Source: Tanypteryx hageni
Taxonomy: Eukaryota > Arthropoda > Insecta > Odonata > Petaluridae
Direction of reading: 5' to 3'
NCBI GenBank assembly: GCA_028673005.1
Contig: CM054115.1
Location: forward strand, 9,211,654-9,275,653
Length of the DNA stretch: 64,000 nucleotides
Below, piece by piece: positions 10,477 through 22,069 of the stretch (position 1 is its first letter; each line of letters opens with the position of its first letter). The notes beneath the pieces were generated by a model. It saw nothing but the letters and a program-made list of their open reading frames with translations. It was not told the origin of the DNA and did no database searches. The position numbers and the translations under genes were made by a program.

Positions 10477-11160
10477 AAATCTATAGCACCAAGCAGCCTG
10501 CCTTTGGAATTTCCAAATCTATAGCACCAAGCAGCCTGCCTTTGGAATTTCCAAATGTATAGCACCAATCAGCCTGCCTTTGAAATTTCCAAATCTGTAG
10601 CACCAAGCAGCCTGGCTTTGGAATTTCCAAATCTATAGCACCAAGCAGCCTGCCTTTGGAATTTCCAAATCTATAGCACCAATCAGCCTGCCTTTGGAAT
10701 TTCCAAATCTATAGCACCAAGCAGCCTGCCTTTGGAATTTCCAAATCTATAGCACCAATCAGCCTGCCTTTGAAATTTCCAAATCTGTAGCACCAAGCAG
10801 CCTGCCTTTGGAATTTCCAAATCTATAGCACCAAGCAGCCTACCTTTGGAATTTCCAAATCTATAGCACCAATCAGCCTGCCTTTGGAATTTCCAAATCT
10901 ATAGCACCAATCAGCCTACCTTTGGAATTTCCAAATCTATAGCACCAATCAGCCTGCCTTTGAAATTTCCAAATCTGTAGCACCAAGCAGCCTGCCTTGG
11001 GAATTTCCAAATCTATAGCACCAAGCAGCCTATCTTTGGAATTTCCAAATCTATAGCACCAATCAACCTGCCTTTGAAATTTCCAAATCTGTAGCACCAA
11101 GCAGCCTGCCTTGGGAATTTCCAAATCTATAGCACCAAGCAGCCTGCCTTTGAAATTTCC
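10477..11160. repeat. 38-bp tandem satellite, 18 copies
   Basis: The tract is 684 bp, exactly 18 units of 38 bp, the unit starting AAATCTATAGCACCAAGCAG. Units vary at a few fixed sites (AAGCAG or AATCAG; CTATAG or CTGTAG; GGAATTTCC or GAAATTTCC). The paired variant GAAATTTCC then CTGTAG recurs at units 3-4, 8-9, 13-14 and 16-17. Because 38 is not a multiple of three, the minus strand gives a stop-free reading with a 38-residue (114-bp) period at 10873-11217, which is a repeat artefact. Confidence 0.95.
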
Positions 11161-11162
11161 AA

Positions 11163-12626
11163 TGTCCCTCTCACAAGCTAGCTTTAGGACATTCTTATGA
11201 ATCATTTCTATTAACACTGCAATGCCATTTTTTCCATTGTTCCTCTGCTCATTTCAACGAATTCATCTCTTATTCAGGCATCTTTGTAGCTTTCCCACAT
11301 TGAGCTCGTTTTTCCTTGGCTAAGGTTACAAGAACATCTATCTGTGCCCGCCATACACGTATCATCTTCTCTTTTCCTGGAGAACCTAAATATGTTGCGA
11401 AAAGATACTAGGTATTGAAAATATCGCTCCACTTCAAGCATTGCGAAAAGATACTATGTATTGAAAAGGAATTTGTTAGGAAAAAAGGTGGGTAATCCAG
11501 GAGCTAATACATTATATGGAGGAGTTCTTCAGAATAAATGAATGCAGGTGTTTGAAGTTCATTGTACTGCATTAAAAACCTTCTTCAATACAGAAAACAG
11601 TCTCAAGAGTATTTGAGAAGTGTGTATGTCTAACTTTGAGTGAAATACATTATCAATATTTAAACCTTTGTTGTATAAGATGCAGTATGATTTTAGGATG
11701 TATTTTTACATAAAATCCTTATACACCAAAAAATATGGTAAATGTTTTAACGAAAATCTACTCTCTAGATTAAGTGAACCTATTCACATATGGAGAATTC
11801 TTGTGCAATACAGCTTAAATATAATTCATTATATAAAATGAATTGCTGCAGAAATTATTCATTTGTTGTGAAAAATAAAACGTGTTAAAGTAGTGATTTA
11901 CCAACTATAATTGTCCCTTACAGAATGCAGGAATTAAATGCTTGTAAAAGGCCACATTGGGTAAAACCGTGCAGCATAAATTTAATATCTTATGGAAAAA
12001 CTCGTGTATTTCTATAGGCTACAAGCTTTTTCACATTACATACATGGAATGTGATGTGTGCCAAATTCAGGTCAACATATAATTCAATTTTATCCATGTT
12101 AGAGAAATAAAAGTCAGATATATTCAAAGGTGTATAATAATATTTGTTGGGGAAACCTGCGTTGAACAAGGATATGCTGTAGTATGTGTTTTATTTTATA
12201 CAGCATATGAAAAATGTCTAATGTGCAATTTCATAATGTGACATCTTCTTCAGTGACTTTTGAACTTATATAAATATTCGAGTTGAATGACATTTTGTTT
12301 TGAAAATTTTTATAAGATTTATGGTCTTGAGTTATCCTTTTTGGCATTTTTCTTGTTTATTTCAATTTTTAGAATGTTAATGGTTATGATTATGGGTTTC
12401 CTTAAACTGTGCATCAATGTGAATCTCTCTCTCACTATGCCATGGCTTCTTATGTCTTTCTGAAAGATATCAAACTGTCAGGAATTAATAAAAATATCAT
12501 ATTTATTCACTTGAATATGCAATGAGCTAGTTATTATATTCAGTATCTAATAGAATTCACAGCTTGTGGATTGATCACATATAAAATGAATAATGACAGT
12601 GATGAAAGGCACTCTTCTTCCCCATA
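11163..12626. other. Stretch without recognisable genes
   Basis: AT-rich sequence with no open frame carrying a motif and no clear terminal repeats. A short phrase around GCGAAAAGATACTA occurs twice at about 11396-11460. Confidence 0.4.
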
Positions 12627-12628
12627 TA

Positions 12629-13123
12629 CCGTATTAGCCCGAATATAATGAGATCCCGAATATAGTGTGACCCCAAGTATTTTGAAAGGAATTTTAGAAA
12701 AAGACGAAAAAACATTTACTCTTCTCTATTTTACACATTTAAATTATCTGTAAACTCATGAATTGTGTATTAAAGGGGGGTAATGTTACGTAACATTTAG
12801 ACGGTCCTCGTTTTCTGACATTGAGTGTCATGACCCTTCATATAGTTGTGCCAGCATACTGTGGTTGCTGCGATTTGACCTTGATCTATTTTCAAGACTC
12901 CTCAGACCCCTACCAAGTATATCTGTACATCTGTATATCGTGACATGAACGCCCAATTCACTTACAATGTAGCAATTATAAACAGACGCGCTGAAACGCG
13001 TCATGAAACGCGCCAATACACAGTTGTTTTTTTGAAGCTACAAGTACTCGAATATAGTGTGAATGCGACTTTTAAAGGTACATATTGAGGAAAAAAAATC
13101 GCACTATATTTGGGTCAATACGG
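12629..13123. mobile_element. Tigger-family MITE
   Basis: The left end CCGTATTAGCCCGAATATAA and the inverted right end CCGTATTGACCCAAATATAG form about 28-bp inverted repeats flanked by TA (12627-12628, 13124-13125). The motif CGAATATAGTGTGA is repeated subterminally on each side. The end matches the terminus at 4496. At 495 bp with no transposase it is a non-autonomous derivative of that family. Confidence 0.85.
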
Positions 13124-13125
13124 TA

Positions 13126-15026
13126 CATTTTATTGTAACTTAAAGGTGTGTGTTTTACATTAGTTGGAAAATGTGTCATTCCCCACAAACATCACTAAAA
13201 AATTTAAGCTGTTTCTTTTGTTCAATTATCAAATAAGCCTTGACAACTTTTGTAAAAGGTAGCCGGTAGTAAATACTTTACAAGGTATCCATTTCTGCCT
13301 CAGAAACATTTGCCATCATATACAAACTCAATACCTGGAAATGTAAGGAAAAGATTTTATTAGAATCATTATGGGATGAATTCTACAACAGTGACATTAA
13401 CTGCTTCCCTGAGTTTTTTTACAATACATGGTCAAAAAAGGTCAATTTTTTAAATTTAGTTTTAAAATACCACAGACGATTAGAAAAATGCATTCATTTT
13501 TTGTTTAAATGTTTTGTTACAAATTATATTTAACCTTGAATCATATTCCAATTTGGTATGTTAAACAGTATAAAATAACAAAATATAATACAATAACAAC
13601 GATATTTGTAAGGAGGCAAAAATGCAAGTGAAGATGGTAAACGTGTTCACTATAAATCTCAATGAATAATTGCCACAAAGAGCTCCTCAAATACTAAGTT
13701 GTGAAAGAATGAATCATCACTTCCTGTAATGTCTGAAATGACCATCCACGAACTGGAATAAAGGAAAGGCATTTAGAAATACCCAAAGTGGCAATGACAT
13801 GGCAGTTTACAGACACTTGGTACAATAAAGCATATCAAGCAGCTGAGTTAGAAACAGTAATTTTCACCTTTAGCTATGTCAATGATGGTTACATTGCATG
13901 TGGAGTTAAAAAACCACTTTGAGAAATCCAAATTATGCCTGCTTTGGGCTCGTGACAGCTGAAAAGTAAACAACTGGCATGGATCAAGAATATCTGGTCA
14001 TGTTGTGCAAGTGTAAGAAAGCATACAGTAGCTAGAGTATTCTTGGGCTTGTGAGAATTTTCTTCACTACTTCGTCCAAGTATACTTGCGTAAATAAGAG
14101 AAGCAGTTAATGAAGTATCTCAGGTTATTATCAGTATTAAAGTTTTTAACCTGTAATTATAAAGAATCAATTGTAATTTCATCATTCCACTGCAGTTATT
14201 TTATACTTCTGGGTTACCTCAGAAGTTTTAGTTTGTAGCTTTCTGTCCTGAAATGCTTTGCAGTTTTCCTTCGAGGTAAGCTTTTTAATTTATGAGTTGT
14301 GGCATAACTAATGGCTCAAATTCAAGAGTTATTATTTTCCTTTTTTATTATATTATGGAATACCTCAAAGTGAAGACCATGATGGCTGGTTTTGTTTTAT
14401 ATTTCATCTGATATATATTGGAAAATGTTAGTATTTCTGAAATATTTGATCCTTATGTAAGGTAAACTATATTTTATTTTGGTAACTATCAGGTATAAAT
14501 TTTCCAGCTATAATGTTATTATATGGTGTTTAATAGCAAAATGCCTTACAATTATTTTTTTACATATGCTCAATATTTGAAGACTGTTTTGTAATATTCC
14601 AAAAGATTCCCATATAACATTTCATAGGATAAAAATTTCATGTTTATCAACATTCATAGAATTCAGAAATATTTTTGCAGCCTGGTTTGTTTTCATTTTA
14701 TCTGCATAATTGACACATTCCATGCACTGTTAGTTAATTTATTTGTATTATCTTATAAAGATTGCTTTGTCAAATGTAAAACCCTGTTCTGGTCCATTAA
14801 GCAAAACTGTTGTTGCATCAACTGTAAATTAAATTTTCCCTACTGTAATGAAACAATAAAGACGTGCCTTGAAAAGCTATGTATCACTTTCAAATTACAT
14901 ACAGGCTTGCCCTGCTTAGTGCAAGAGAGGCATTCCGAGACATATGTGCACTAAATGAACAGTTTGTAACATAGCATAACCCAGTTGATTTTTACTATTA
15001 AGAAATTTTACTATTTTTAGTTTGCA
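13126..15026. other. Stretch without recognisable genes
   Basis: AT-rich sequence. The longest open frame (14640-14954, plus, Cys- and Phe-rich) has no motif and no splice context and is probably noise. Confidence 0.4.
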
Positions 15027-15039
15027 ACTTATAAAATAA

Positions 15040-15290
15040 ACAACAACAACACACAACGCTTTCCCTTGCGGGGTAAGGCATGCCATATGTCTGCCAATTA
15101 CCAACCTATCACCACATGCTTCCTCCACACACTTCTATCCTTGCACACTTCTTTTGCTTCACTTACACGCATACACTGAGTCACACATTTCCTTTTATTC
15201 CTCATACTTTTCATGTCCCTTTTTCTCAGAGTCTCACTAACCACATCCAACCAAGTCTTGCGCGGTCTGCCTCTCCCTCTCTCACCATTC
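15040..15290 (-). mobile_element. 5'-truncated LINE fragment with 13-bp duplication
   Basis: The minus strand reads GERGRGRPRKTWLDVV and later DRSVWRKHVV, the short conserved C-terminus of an RTE/CR1-type reverse transcriptase. The 3' end (left) is a TTG-repeat tail. Perfect 13-bp duplications, ACTTATAAAATAA, flank it at 15027-15039 and 15291-15303. This shows target-primed insertion of a severely 5'-truncated copy. Confidence 0.85.
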
Positions 15291-15313
15291 ACTTATAAAA
15301 TAATAGGCCATTT

Positions 15314-15565
15314 TTATAATTTATATTTTTGTAAACCTTTGGCAAAAATGAAATCAAAGTCTGTACTATATTTTTTGAGGATAACTTCAAGTTGGTCATA
15401 TTCAATGTCACCATCAGTTTCCTTAATACCATGAAAATTTTTAATAAGCCACATGTTTACTCTGGCCGAGACATACCACATTGGACACTTGAAAAACCAC
15501 GACTGATGCTGGGTATTTTCGAGGTCGATAATGGATAATTCTCGAATAATGTATATTTTCAACAT
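15314..15565 (-). pseudogene. Polinton-associated accessory protein fragment
   Basis: The reading contains IRELSIIDL, QHQSWFFKCP, NMWLIKNFHGI, then DGDIEYDQLEVILKKY and FDFIFAKGLQKYK. From memory this pattern (a WLIKNFHG-like block followed by an IFxKGL block) occurs in arthropod proteins found with Polintons, possibly an RNase-H-fold nuclease; that assignment is tentative. It lies just beyond the hAT insertion, which suggests that the Polinton continues to this point. The frame is open for 83 residues and both ends are missing. Confidence 0.45.
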
Positions 15566-15627
15566 GCCATCGTCTTAGAGCTAGGTTTACGAAGAGTTAC
15601 CTTGCGCCAGGGACTGTCCCTCTAAGA

Positions 15628-18600
15628 CATGGGTGTCCAAACTGCGTCCACTTTCAAGTTTTTGTGCGTCCACTTGCGGCTCGCTGGTTTTTAATGTACT
15701 TGTGGCCACTTTTGAGGGAAGAAATTCCAAAATATTTTCAATTTTCGTAATTGTATTGGCTGTTTAAGTATATATAATTATTGTTTTAGCAATATGATCA
15801 ATTAAAGTTTATTAATTCTTAATTCCCTTTGGTAAGGGTGAATGTGTTTTCGGCATTTTATTTCTGGGACTTGTTTGGTAGTTTTTTCCTCGCTTGTTAT
15901 TTTTGTTCCCAGGATGAATAAATATGTACCTATCGTCAGTTGGAAAATTAGTGCCTTTTTAGGTTTATCGACTTTTTTGTACTTTAGTGAATAGTTATAT
16001 TAATTATTATTTAAAAATAATTTGCAATTATTATTTTTAAATACTTTATAGCGATATTTTTTGAGTTTAGTTATATAGCACCTTTCTTTGATAAATTTAG
16101 ATCCAGTATTACAATGTTCAAAATGAAGGTATAATACCAATGTAATATCTTATAGGTGAACTTGAAACAAAATCAATTAATTTCGTTTTTAAATTGTAAC
16201 CTCCTACCTTAAAATTACCTTCTTCATTAAAGTCTTTGATGCAATAGTGTTACTATATTAAGAATTTTATGATTACAGTGATTACTAGCGTTTGCTTGCA
16301 TGTTCCGATTTTGTGCGGGCCTCTAAATAAGTTCTTACATATGGTAGTACTAAACATGAAAGTAAAAGGGCTTTTTATTTTTCGAGAATGGAGGAAATTG
16401 CCGATTTATTCCTTGCAAGAGTTGAGCTGCGCTGAGCGAGGGCGGCATATCACTTCACTTCAAAGCTGTGTGATGTCATTCCAAAGAGACAAAACTGTAA
16501 CATAATATGTAATTGTGGCGTGATGCATTTTCTCCCTTACTCTTCGAAAATTCGAAAATTTATTTGAATTCTCAGTTACCCTACGATGTTATGCTGTTAT
16601 GTTCGTGGAAATTAAAAAGTTTATTAAAAAGCAGAGACGGCCGGCGGCTGCTTTACAATACCCACGTTTTCCTAAACGAAGGTAAACTTTAATATTTTTC
16701 CCTTTATTCAGGCGTGCCCAAACTTGATACTCCTGGAAATAAAACTACAGTAGTAAATTCTATTATAATTATAATCCTTACAAAATGTAAAAAAACTATA
16801 TATTTTTTAAATTTAGAGAACTTCAAATTCTATAACCCCAGAAATGACTCATCAGAAAAAAGAAGACTTTTTTATGAAAATCGGCAATTTAGGAGCTCAT
16901 GGACAACTGAATACTTCGTTATAGATAATTCTATTGATGATAAATCCCATGTTTTATGTCTACTCGGCCGTAAATCAATTGTTCTGAAAACTGACAACAT
17001 AAAACGACACTATGAGACACACAAGGATCGAGTTGGAGAGCTAACAGCACCGCAGAGAGAGGCAAGGGTTGGGAAACTAGAAGATGAGCTTGATAAACAG
17101 CAAAATCTTTTTAGAAAAGGTAATGATCAAAATTCAAAGCTTGCAAAAGCAAGCCTTGTGATGGCAAAAATAATTGGTGAGCATTTGAAGCCACATACGG
17201 ATGGAGAGTATGTGAAAAAATGCATGGTGGCTGTGGCAGAGATTCTTGCACCAGAGAAAAAACAGTTATTTGAAAAAATAGCCGCCTCTAGACAGACAAT
17301 TTATAGAAAAATAGTAAACATTTCTGCAGAATACATTGAAATTTTGAATCCTAAAATCCAGAATTTTGCCAGGTATTCATTGTGTATTGATGAAAGTACG
17401 GACATCACTGATACTGCTCAATTGGCAATTTTTATTCGAGGTATAACTGAGAGTTTCAAGGTTGTGGAGGAACTGTTGAATATAGTTTTTTTGAATGACT
17501 CCACAAGTGGAAAAAATATTTGTGATTCGGTTCTAAATGAAATGCAGCTACACAAAATTGACTTATCCAAGCTTGTTCAAATTGTGACTGATGGGGCGCC
17601 GTCAATGCGAGGTTCTAAAAATGGCGCAGTATCGTTGCTGAAAAAAAAAACAAAAATTCCCTTGTACTGAAGTCAGTGATTTGCATTGTCTTATTCACGT
17701 ACAAAATTTATGTTCTAAGTGCATTAATATGGAGCATATCATGAATATTATCATCGAAACAGTTAATTACATCAGAGGCAGTGCTTTGAGACACCGAAAA
17801 TTTAAGGAAATGATTAAGGATGTGGAGGAAGCTGAAGGGACTGATGTTATTTATTTCACTAATATTCGCTGGTTAAGCAGAGGAAAAGCGCTGAAAAGAT
17901 TTTTCGAGCTATGAGAGGAAATTAACTTTTTCATGCAAGCAGAAGGGAAATCCATCAATCAATTCGGAGATGAAAAGTTTCTCTTGGAACTTGCCTTTTT
18001 TGTTGGTATAATACTTTACAACAATAATTTCAATGTGAAGCTGCAGGGAAAAGACACAAAAATACCTGAAATGTATTGTTTGATAAATGCATTTATTGGA
18101 AAGTTGAATTTATTTAAAAATCAGCTAAAGGAAAACAAATATGATAATTTTGAATCTATAAAGTCAATCATATTAACCGAGAAAGATACTAAAAGATTTG
18201 CGAAGGACATTGATATTTTAATTCTTGAGTTCAAAGAACGCTTTTCTGTACTTCTGAAAATGAAAAATGAAATTAAAATTTTCTCAAACCCATTTATTGT
18301 GGACTATAATTCTGCACCAGATCATTTGGAAATTGAGCTTATTGAATTGTCTGATATTGAAGCCCATTGTGCTTTCAAAGAAAACCAAGGTTTTCATAAC
18401 ATTTATATTACCAGAGAAAAATATCCACGTCTCAGAGATCATTCCTTAAAAATGATATTGCTCTTTGGAAGTACTTATCTTTGTGAACAACTTTTCACCC
18501 AAATGAAATTCACAAAAAATAGATACCGGTATAATTTGACCGATGAAAATCTGATCCATCAGCTCAGATTATCATCCTCAAAATTAAAGGATTTACAAAT

Positions 18601-18882
18601 TGATGATATTTAAATTAAACTACTTTAAAATACTTTGTAAAAAATTAAACTTCATTAAAGAAAAATGTATTAGAAAAAAATAAAAATTTGTAATTTGAAT
18701 TAAAATAATTAAAAATACTATGCAAAAAAGTATTTTTTACTAAAATATGTAATATAAAAAACAAATATTATTACTGTTTTAGCAAAAAAATCCCATAGAC
18801 CCCTCTTCCTTCTCGTGCGGCCACTTCAAGATTTTTCTGGCCACTATGAGGCTACATAACCTTCCATTTCTGGACACACATG
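15628..18882 (+). mobile_element. hAT element (GTF2IRD2/SCAND3-like transposase)
   Basis: Left end CATGGGTGTCCAAACTGC; right end inverted CATGTGTGTCCAGAAATG. The flanking duplication is CTCTAAGA (15620-15627) versus CTCTTAAGA (18883-18891), identical except for one extra T. Subterminal AAGTGGCC-type motifs occur inverted at both sides. The element is 3255 bp and carries an almost full transposase on the plus strand. It lies between Polinton-related frames, so it inserted into the Polinton. Confidence 0.85.
16714..18613 (+). pseudogene. hAT transposase with one frameshift and one nonsense codon
   Basis: Three open segments form one gene. Residues 1-318 (16714-17670) carry a BED-like finger in which the second Cys is lost (LCLLG) but NIKRHYETH remains, then an RNase-H core start, SLCIDESTDITDTAQL (first Asp). 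The frame shifts in a run of ten A (17641-17650). The next segment has a CLIHVQNLC block and the IRWLSRGKAL motif, ending at TGA 17912-17914, which by family pattern replaces an Arg or similar codon. The last segment (17933-18613) ends with the hAT dimerisation region (STYLCEQLFTQMKFTKNRYR). A splice-acceptor-like TTTATTCAG lies just before 16714, so a short 5' exon may exist. Only two lesions suggest a fairly recent element. Confidence 0.8.
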
Positions 18883-18928
18883 CTCTTAAGAAGTATGAGG
18901 AAAATGCTCGGATTTCAAACTTTAATCT

Positions 18929-19290
18929 CTAATAGTCTACTTTACCATTTGAAGGTGGAATAATGGTGCAAGCATCGCCATGAATTTGAAATTCGTTAAA
19001 ATATTTATTAAAATAGGGAAGTTCAGCAATGAGGAGGTTAACTATATAATCCAAAGGTTTAATAAATGTCAAAGGTCGATTCCATTCATCAGCATTTAAG
19101 GCGATCAAGGAATTGTCTTTAATATTTACGTGTCTAACACCAAAATAACTTGCAGCAATTTTAAATGGGGATTTGGAGAAGGAAGGTTTCACTCTTGCGG
19201 TCGTTCAATGATATCATACCACTGAGAAGCACTCAAAGAAACGGATCCCTTGTTCACATTCACGAATTTCACTCGCACCCTCGCACTTCA
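18929..19290 (-). pseudogene. PC4-like Polinton protein, frameshifted
   Basis: From the right, the minus strand reads VKFVNVNKGSVSLSASQWY DII (a block resembling the ssDNA-binding PC4/p15 fold, with its GxxSLSxxQW pattern), then after a break KPSFSKSPFKIAASYFGVRH and LIALNADEWNRPLTFIKPL, ending NGKVDY and a stop. Compared with the second copy of this block at 24740-24890, it lacks 25 nt next to the Gln-Glu, which shifts the frame. The PC4 assignment is a pattern guess; no function can be claimed. Confidence 0.45.
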
Positions 19291-19326
19291 AAAGGCTGCC
19301 AACCCACACAAATCCACTTTGTCCCA

Positions 19327-19845
19327 CTATCGTTTAAGCAATAACAAGTGTTCAATAAAAACTTCTAAATTGATCTTTTTTGATGGATGTCGCGGTGTCT
19401 TTCCCAAAGATGGTGGAATGGTTGACCAAGTCGGTGGTGCGAAAATGTCTTTCCAAGTTATTCTCTTAGCTACTCTAGGATGAATAGGTCTGCTTGGAGG
19501 GGGTGGGAGTTTCAGGGTGCCGTCTTCCACCAATCGTCGTTGTTTTCGCCGTGATGATGGTTCCTCCTCCCGCTGTCGTTTTGGGAGAAGTACTGAGGAA
19601 GGTACCAAATCGCTGCTTTCTTCTTCCTCCACCAATAGTCGTTTCAGTATCGATGGTGTTTCCTCCTTCCGCTGTCGCTTTGGGGAAAGTACCGCGGAAT
19701 GTGCCAAATCGACGTCTTCCTCTTCGTCTACCATTCGCCGCTTCTGCCCCGAGACGTATTCACTCATGGGCTGCGTCCTGATGACGTCTTCCTTTATGTA
19801 CTTGTTTACAAAGGGCGCGATAAGGTGGCGACTCTGGAACAGCAT
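19327..19845 (-). CDS. Polinton charged repeat protein, 172 residues
   Basis: ATG at 19843-19845 gives 172 residues. The middle holds about three imperfect repeats of acidic plus basic type (DEEEDVDLAHSAVLSPKRQR; EEEESSDLVPSSVLLPKRQR; a partial third with RRKQRRLVEDG), then a Pro-rich piece (LKLPPPPSRP). It overlaps the 3' end of the protease gene by 40 nt in another frame. Polintons often encode a small basic, low-complexity protein next to the protease and capsid genes, possibly a nucleic-acid-binding virion component; I infer that role from position only. No stop breaks it. Confidence 0.5.
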   Translation of the reverse strand: MLFQSRHLIAPFVNKYIKEDVIRTQPMSEYVSGQKRRMVDEEEDVDLAHSAVLSPKRQRKEETPSILKRLLVEEEESSDLVPSSVLLPKRQREEEPSSRRKQRRLVEDGTLKLPPPPSRPIHPRVAKRITWKDIFAPPTWSTIPPSLGKTPRHPSKKINLEVFIEHLLLLKR

Positions 19846-20330
19846 CCTTGGGATTTTGAATGACAGTACTGCCCTCTTCTTATTTTTCCAAAGTTCCGAT
19901 TGAAGAGCTGTACGACTCGGCAGTCGTTTAGGTCAGGACGATGAGGGTAAAAGAGGTCGTGGAATTGGGTGAGGGTTTTACTGGTGGATTTATGAAGTAC
20001 ATAGAGACAGCAAAATTCTCCACAAAGATCAGAGCGATAGTTTTGGAGTCTAACATTATTTTGAACGATTTTACTCAATGGTTCTAAAAAGTTCGATATG
20101 GGTTGGATGAGAGGTGGATAACCGTATGAATCAAAATATTCTGCCTGAAATTTATTTATAATATATACCGCAACCCAATGGCTACCCGGCAAATAAGAAG
20201 GATCTAAATTTATTACGTAAAGGCCTAATTTCGGTCTTTTCGGTAATTTATCCGAAGGAAAAACTCCATGATAATGCTTTCTTGTCCGAAAGTCTTTCTT
20301 TAAAAGCGCGTTAATTTGGACTGTATTCAT
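19806..20330 (-). CDS. Adenain-like cysteine protease of Polinton
   Basis: ATG at 20328-20330, 174 residues. In Polintons and adenoviruses this family matures capsid proteins. Catalytic residues are recognisable in order: His in PGSHWVAVYI, Asp in EYFDSYGYPP, and Cys in SDLCGEFCC. The frame is uninterrupted, unlike its neighbours. It starts three bases beyond the end of the major capsid reading, as in the usual capsid-protease order. The last 30 residues (RRGQYCHSK onward) look less conserved and overlap the charged repeat protein. Confidence 0.75.
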   Translation of the reverse strand: MNTVQINALLKKDFRTRKHYHGVFPSDKLPKRPKLGLYVINLDPSYLPGSHWVAVYIINKFQAEYFDSYGYPPLIQPISNFLEPLSKIVQNNVRLQNYRSDLCGEFCCLYVLHKSTSKTLTQFHDLFYPHRPDLNDCRVVQLFNRNFGKIRRGQYCHSKSQGCCSRVATLSRPL

Positions 20331-20332
20331 GT

Positions 20333-21530
20333 TTACGAAAAGTTGACGATCACATTTCTGGTTTTATCAATTTCCAAAGAAGCATCGTATTCTACGTACA
20401 CTATGGATGTTACGGTCTTAATTAGATTGTTTTCTAATTTATCATCAAGTCTAATGTATCCGTGATCCGTTAAGCTAATGTGATCCTCATGCCCCGAATG
20501 ATCTGGTGTTATGTCAAAAGCTAAAACAAAAAATCCATGCCTAAACATTTCTTTTGTTATTTGGTTTCCTCTGTCACTGTGATAGTAGCCTAAACCTGAA
20601 TATAGGGAGCGATACGCTCGAGTACAAATATTATGATGCGTGAAATCTGGAGATAACCCTTGAGGAGGAATTGGACACCGTTCATGCATAATGAGAAATT
20701 AGTCAGACTGTAATGAGAAAATGCAAATGGATTTTTTTCTCTCTTTCAATGTAAGCGTCATAATCAACCATAGCAATGATTAAAGTGTTCGGCATTTTCC
20801 CGACAATAACATTATCTAAATTTATTGACTGCTCCAGAGGCTATAGTGAATGTCTTGAGTTCCACACGCTTGTAAGGATATATCGCATTACCTTTTAATA
20901 AAGCCTCATTGTGAGCCAATAAAATAGAAAGATTGAGATTAACATGTGGTACATGTAGAGTAGCATCCAATATCTTAAAAATGGATGCGTCTTTTATTTC
21001 TTTAATAAAAAAACTAGGTTTTGCTAAAGATAGCTTAATACCAATATCGATCTTAGGCAGTAAATATTTCGATTGATTTAACACATCTACATGAAGTCTA
21101 CCGTCTACTTCCACAATTTGACTGTTTTTAAACCATTCTTTTCTTATAAGAAATCCTTCATTTGCTGATCCCATAGAATTAATATCGACACCACTATCCA
21201 AAACCCAACCATTACATACCAAGTGTGTCTTTGCAGCATCGCGACCGTAATTTAAGAGAGTTTCCAAATAACTACGGCAATGATAATTACCTTCCGATGG
21301 CGTAACTTATACACCATTGAATGAAACATTAAATTGGTCGAAAATCGAATGTAGTATACTATTAACTACGTCTGGTTGATCTCCGTCTGCAACTGCGTAA
21401 TCATAATTCGTACCATCTGCATTACACAATTGAAGTTTGAGGTTTAAGGTAATTCCACTTAAATCTATGTAGGATTCCCCGGAACCTTTCACCAGAAACT
21501 CCACTGCTGATGTCCCAGGTGAGGCTGCAA
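20333..21530 (-). pseudogene. Polinton major capsid protein, broken
   Basis: Three open segments follow each other: 21307-21504, 20812-21267 and 20333-20689. The first two share a frame and are separated by a TAA; the third is in another frame, with two shifts around 20690-20830. Recognisable blocks are YIDLSGITLNLKLQL, FNVSFNGV, NYHCRSYLETLLNYG, HVPHVNLNLS and, in the last segment, FVLAFDITPDHSG and SIVYVEYDASLEID. These match the double jelly-roll capsid proteins of Polintons as I know the family pattern. The total is about 400 codons. The protease gene follows immediately. Confidence 0.7.
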
Positions 21531-22060
21531 ATGAGTATGAATGAATATTTCTACAAAAACGTTCGTTTTACTCATATTTAAGAGGTTTCTCTTCGCATCA
21601 TGGTCAATATTCAATTTGTCAATAAGATCTTCAATGGAATTATATGTTTCAGGCGAGATTAACGCTGGTTTATGATTTGGTACTTTTATCATCACCTTTG
21701 GACCGTCGATTAACTTTTGCACGGTCTCTAAAAACTGTATTTTTTCGTTCTGGTCGAAACTATTTAGAAACTCCTCAACAGAGTCGTAATCTCTGTCTAA
21801 GTTTATTGATGTTTCACGATCCGGTAATTTTATCACTATATCCTCCTCCGTTTTTTTATGGTTGTCAATGTTTACCACCTTTATAATTACCAGAAGATAA
21901 ATTTCCGCTAAACCTACCTTCCATTTATCTCTTTCTAATCGCAACCTTTAAAATAATTTGGTTCGAAAGTGAGAAATTGCATTGTTCGGAAATTATGCAC
22001 CGGAACTGTTGCTAAGAAGAGTCAGGTAAAACTCATCCATTATAATCGTTTCACCAAAGA
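21489..22060 (-). pseudogene. Polinton minor capsid (penton-like) protein, truncated
   Basis: The minus strand has MDEFYLTLLSNSS at about 22045, then a disrupted stretch, then LRLERDKWKVGLAEIYL and a 151-residue open segment to 21489. An N-terminal MDEFYxTLxSN block followed by a 'GDWEVGLAEI'-type motif is characteristic of the Polinton minor capsid protein. The later part has two similar segments (KLPDRETSINLDRDYDSVEE and KVPNHKPALISPETYNSIED), so an internal duplication is visible. The C-terminal end runs out of frame into the capsid gene start. Confidence 0.6.
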
Positions 22061-22069
22061 TGCTTTTAT

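Noticed and set aside
10477..11160. CRISPR-like array
   Set aside because: Units are contiguous without unique spacers, and the genome is eukaryotic.
10873..11217. 114-codon minus-strand frame with repeated IDLEIPKAG-type phrases
   Set aside because: Translation of the 38-bp satellite; phrase order cycles through the three frames.
14640..14954. 104-codon Cys/Phe-rich frame
   Set aside because: No motif, no splice or promoter context, AT-rich noise.
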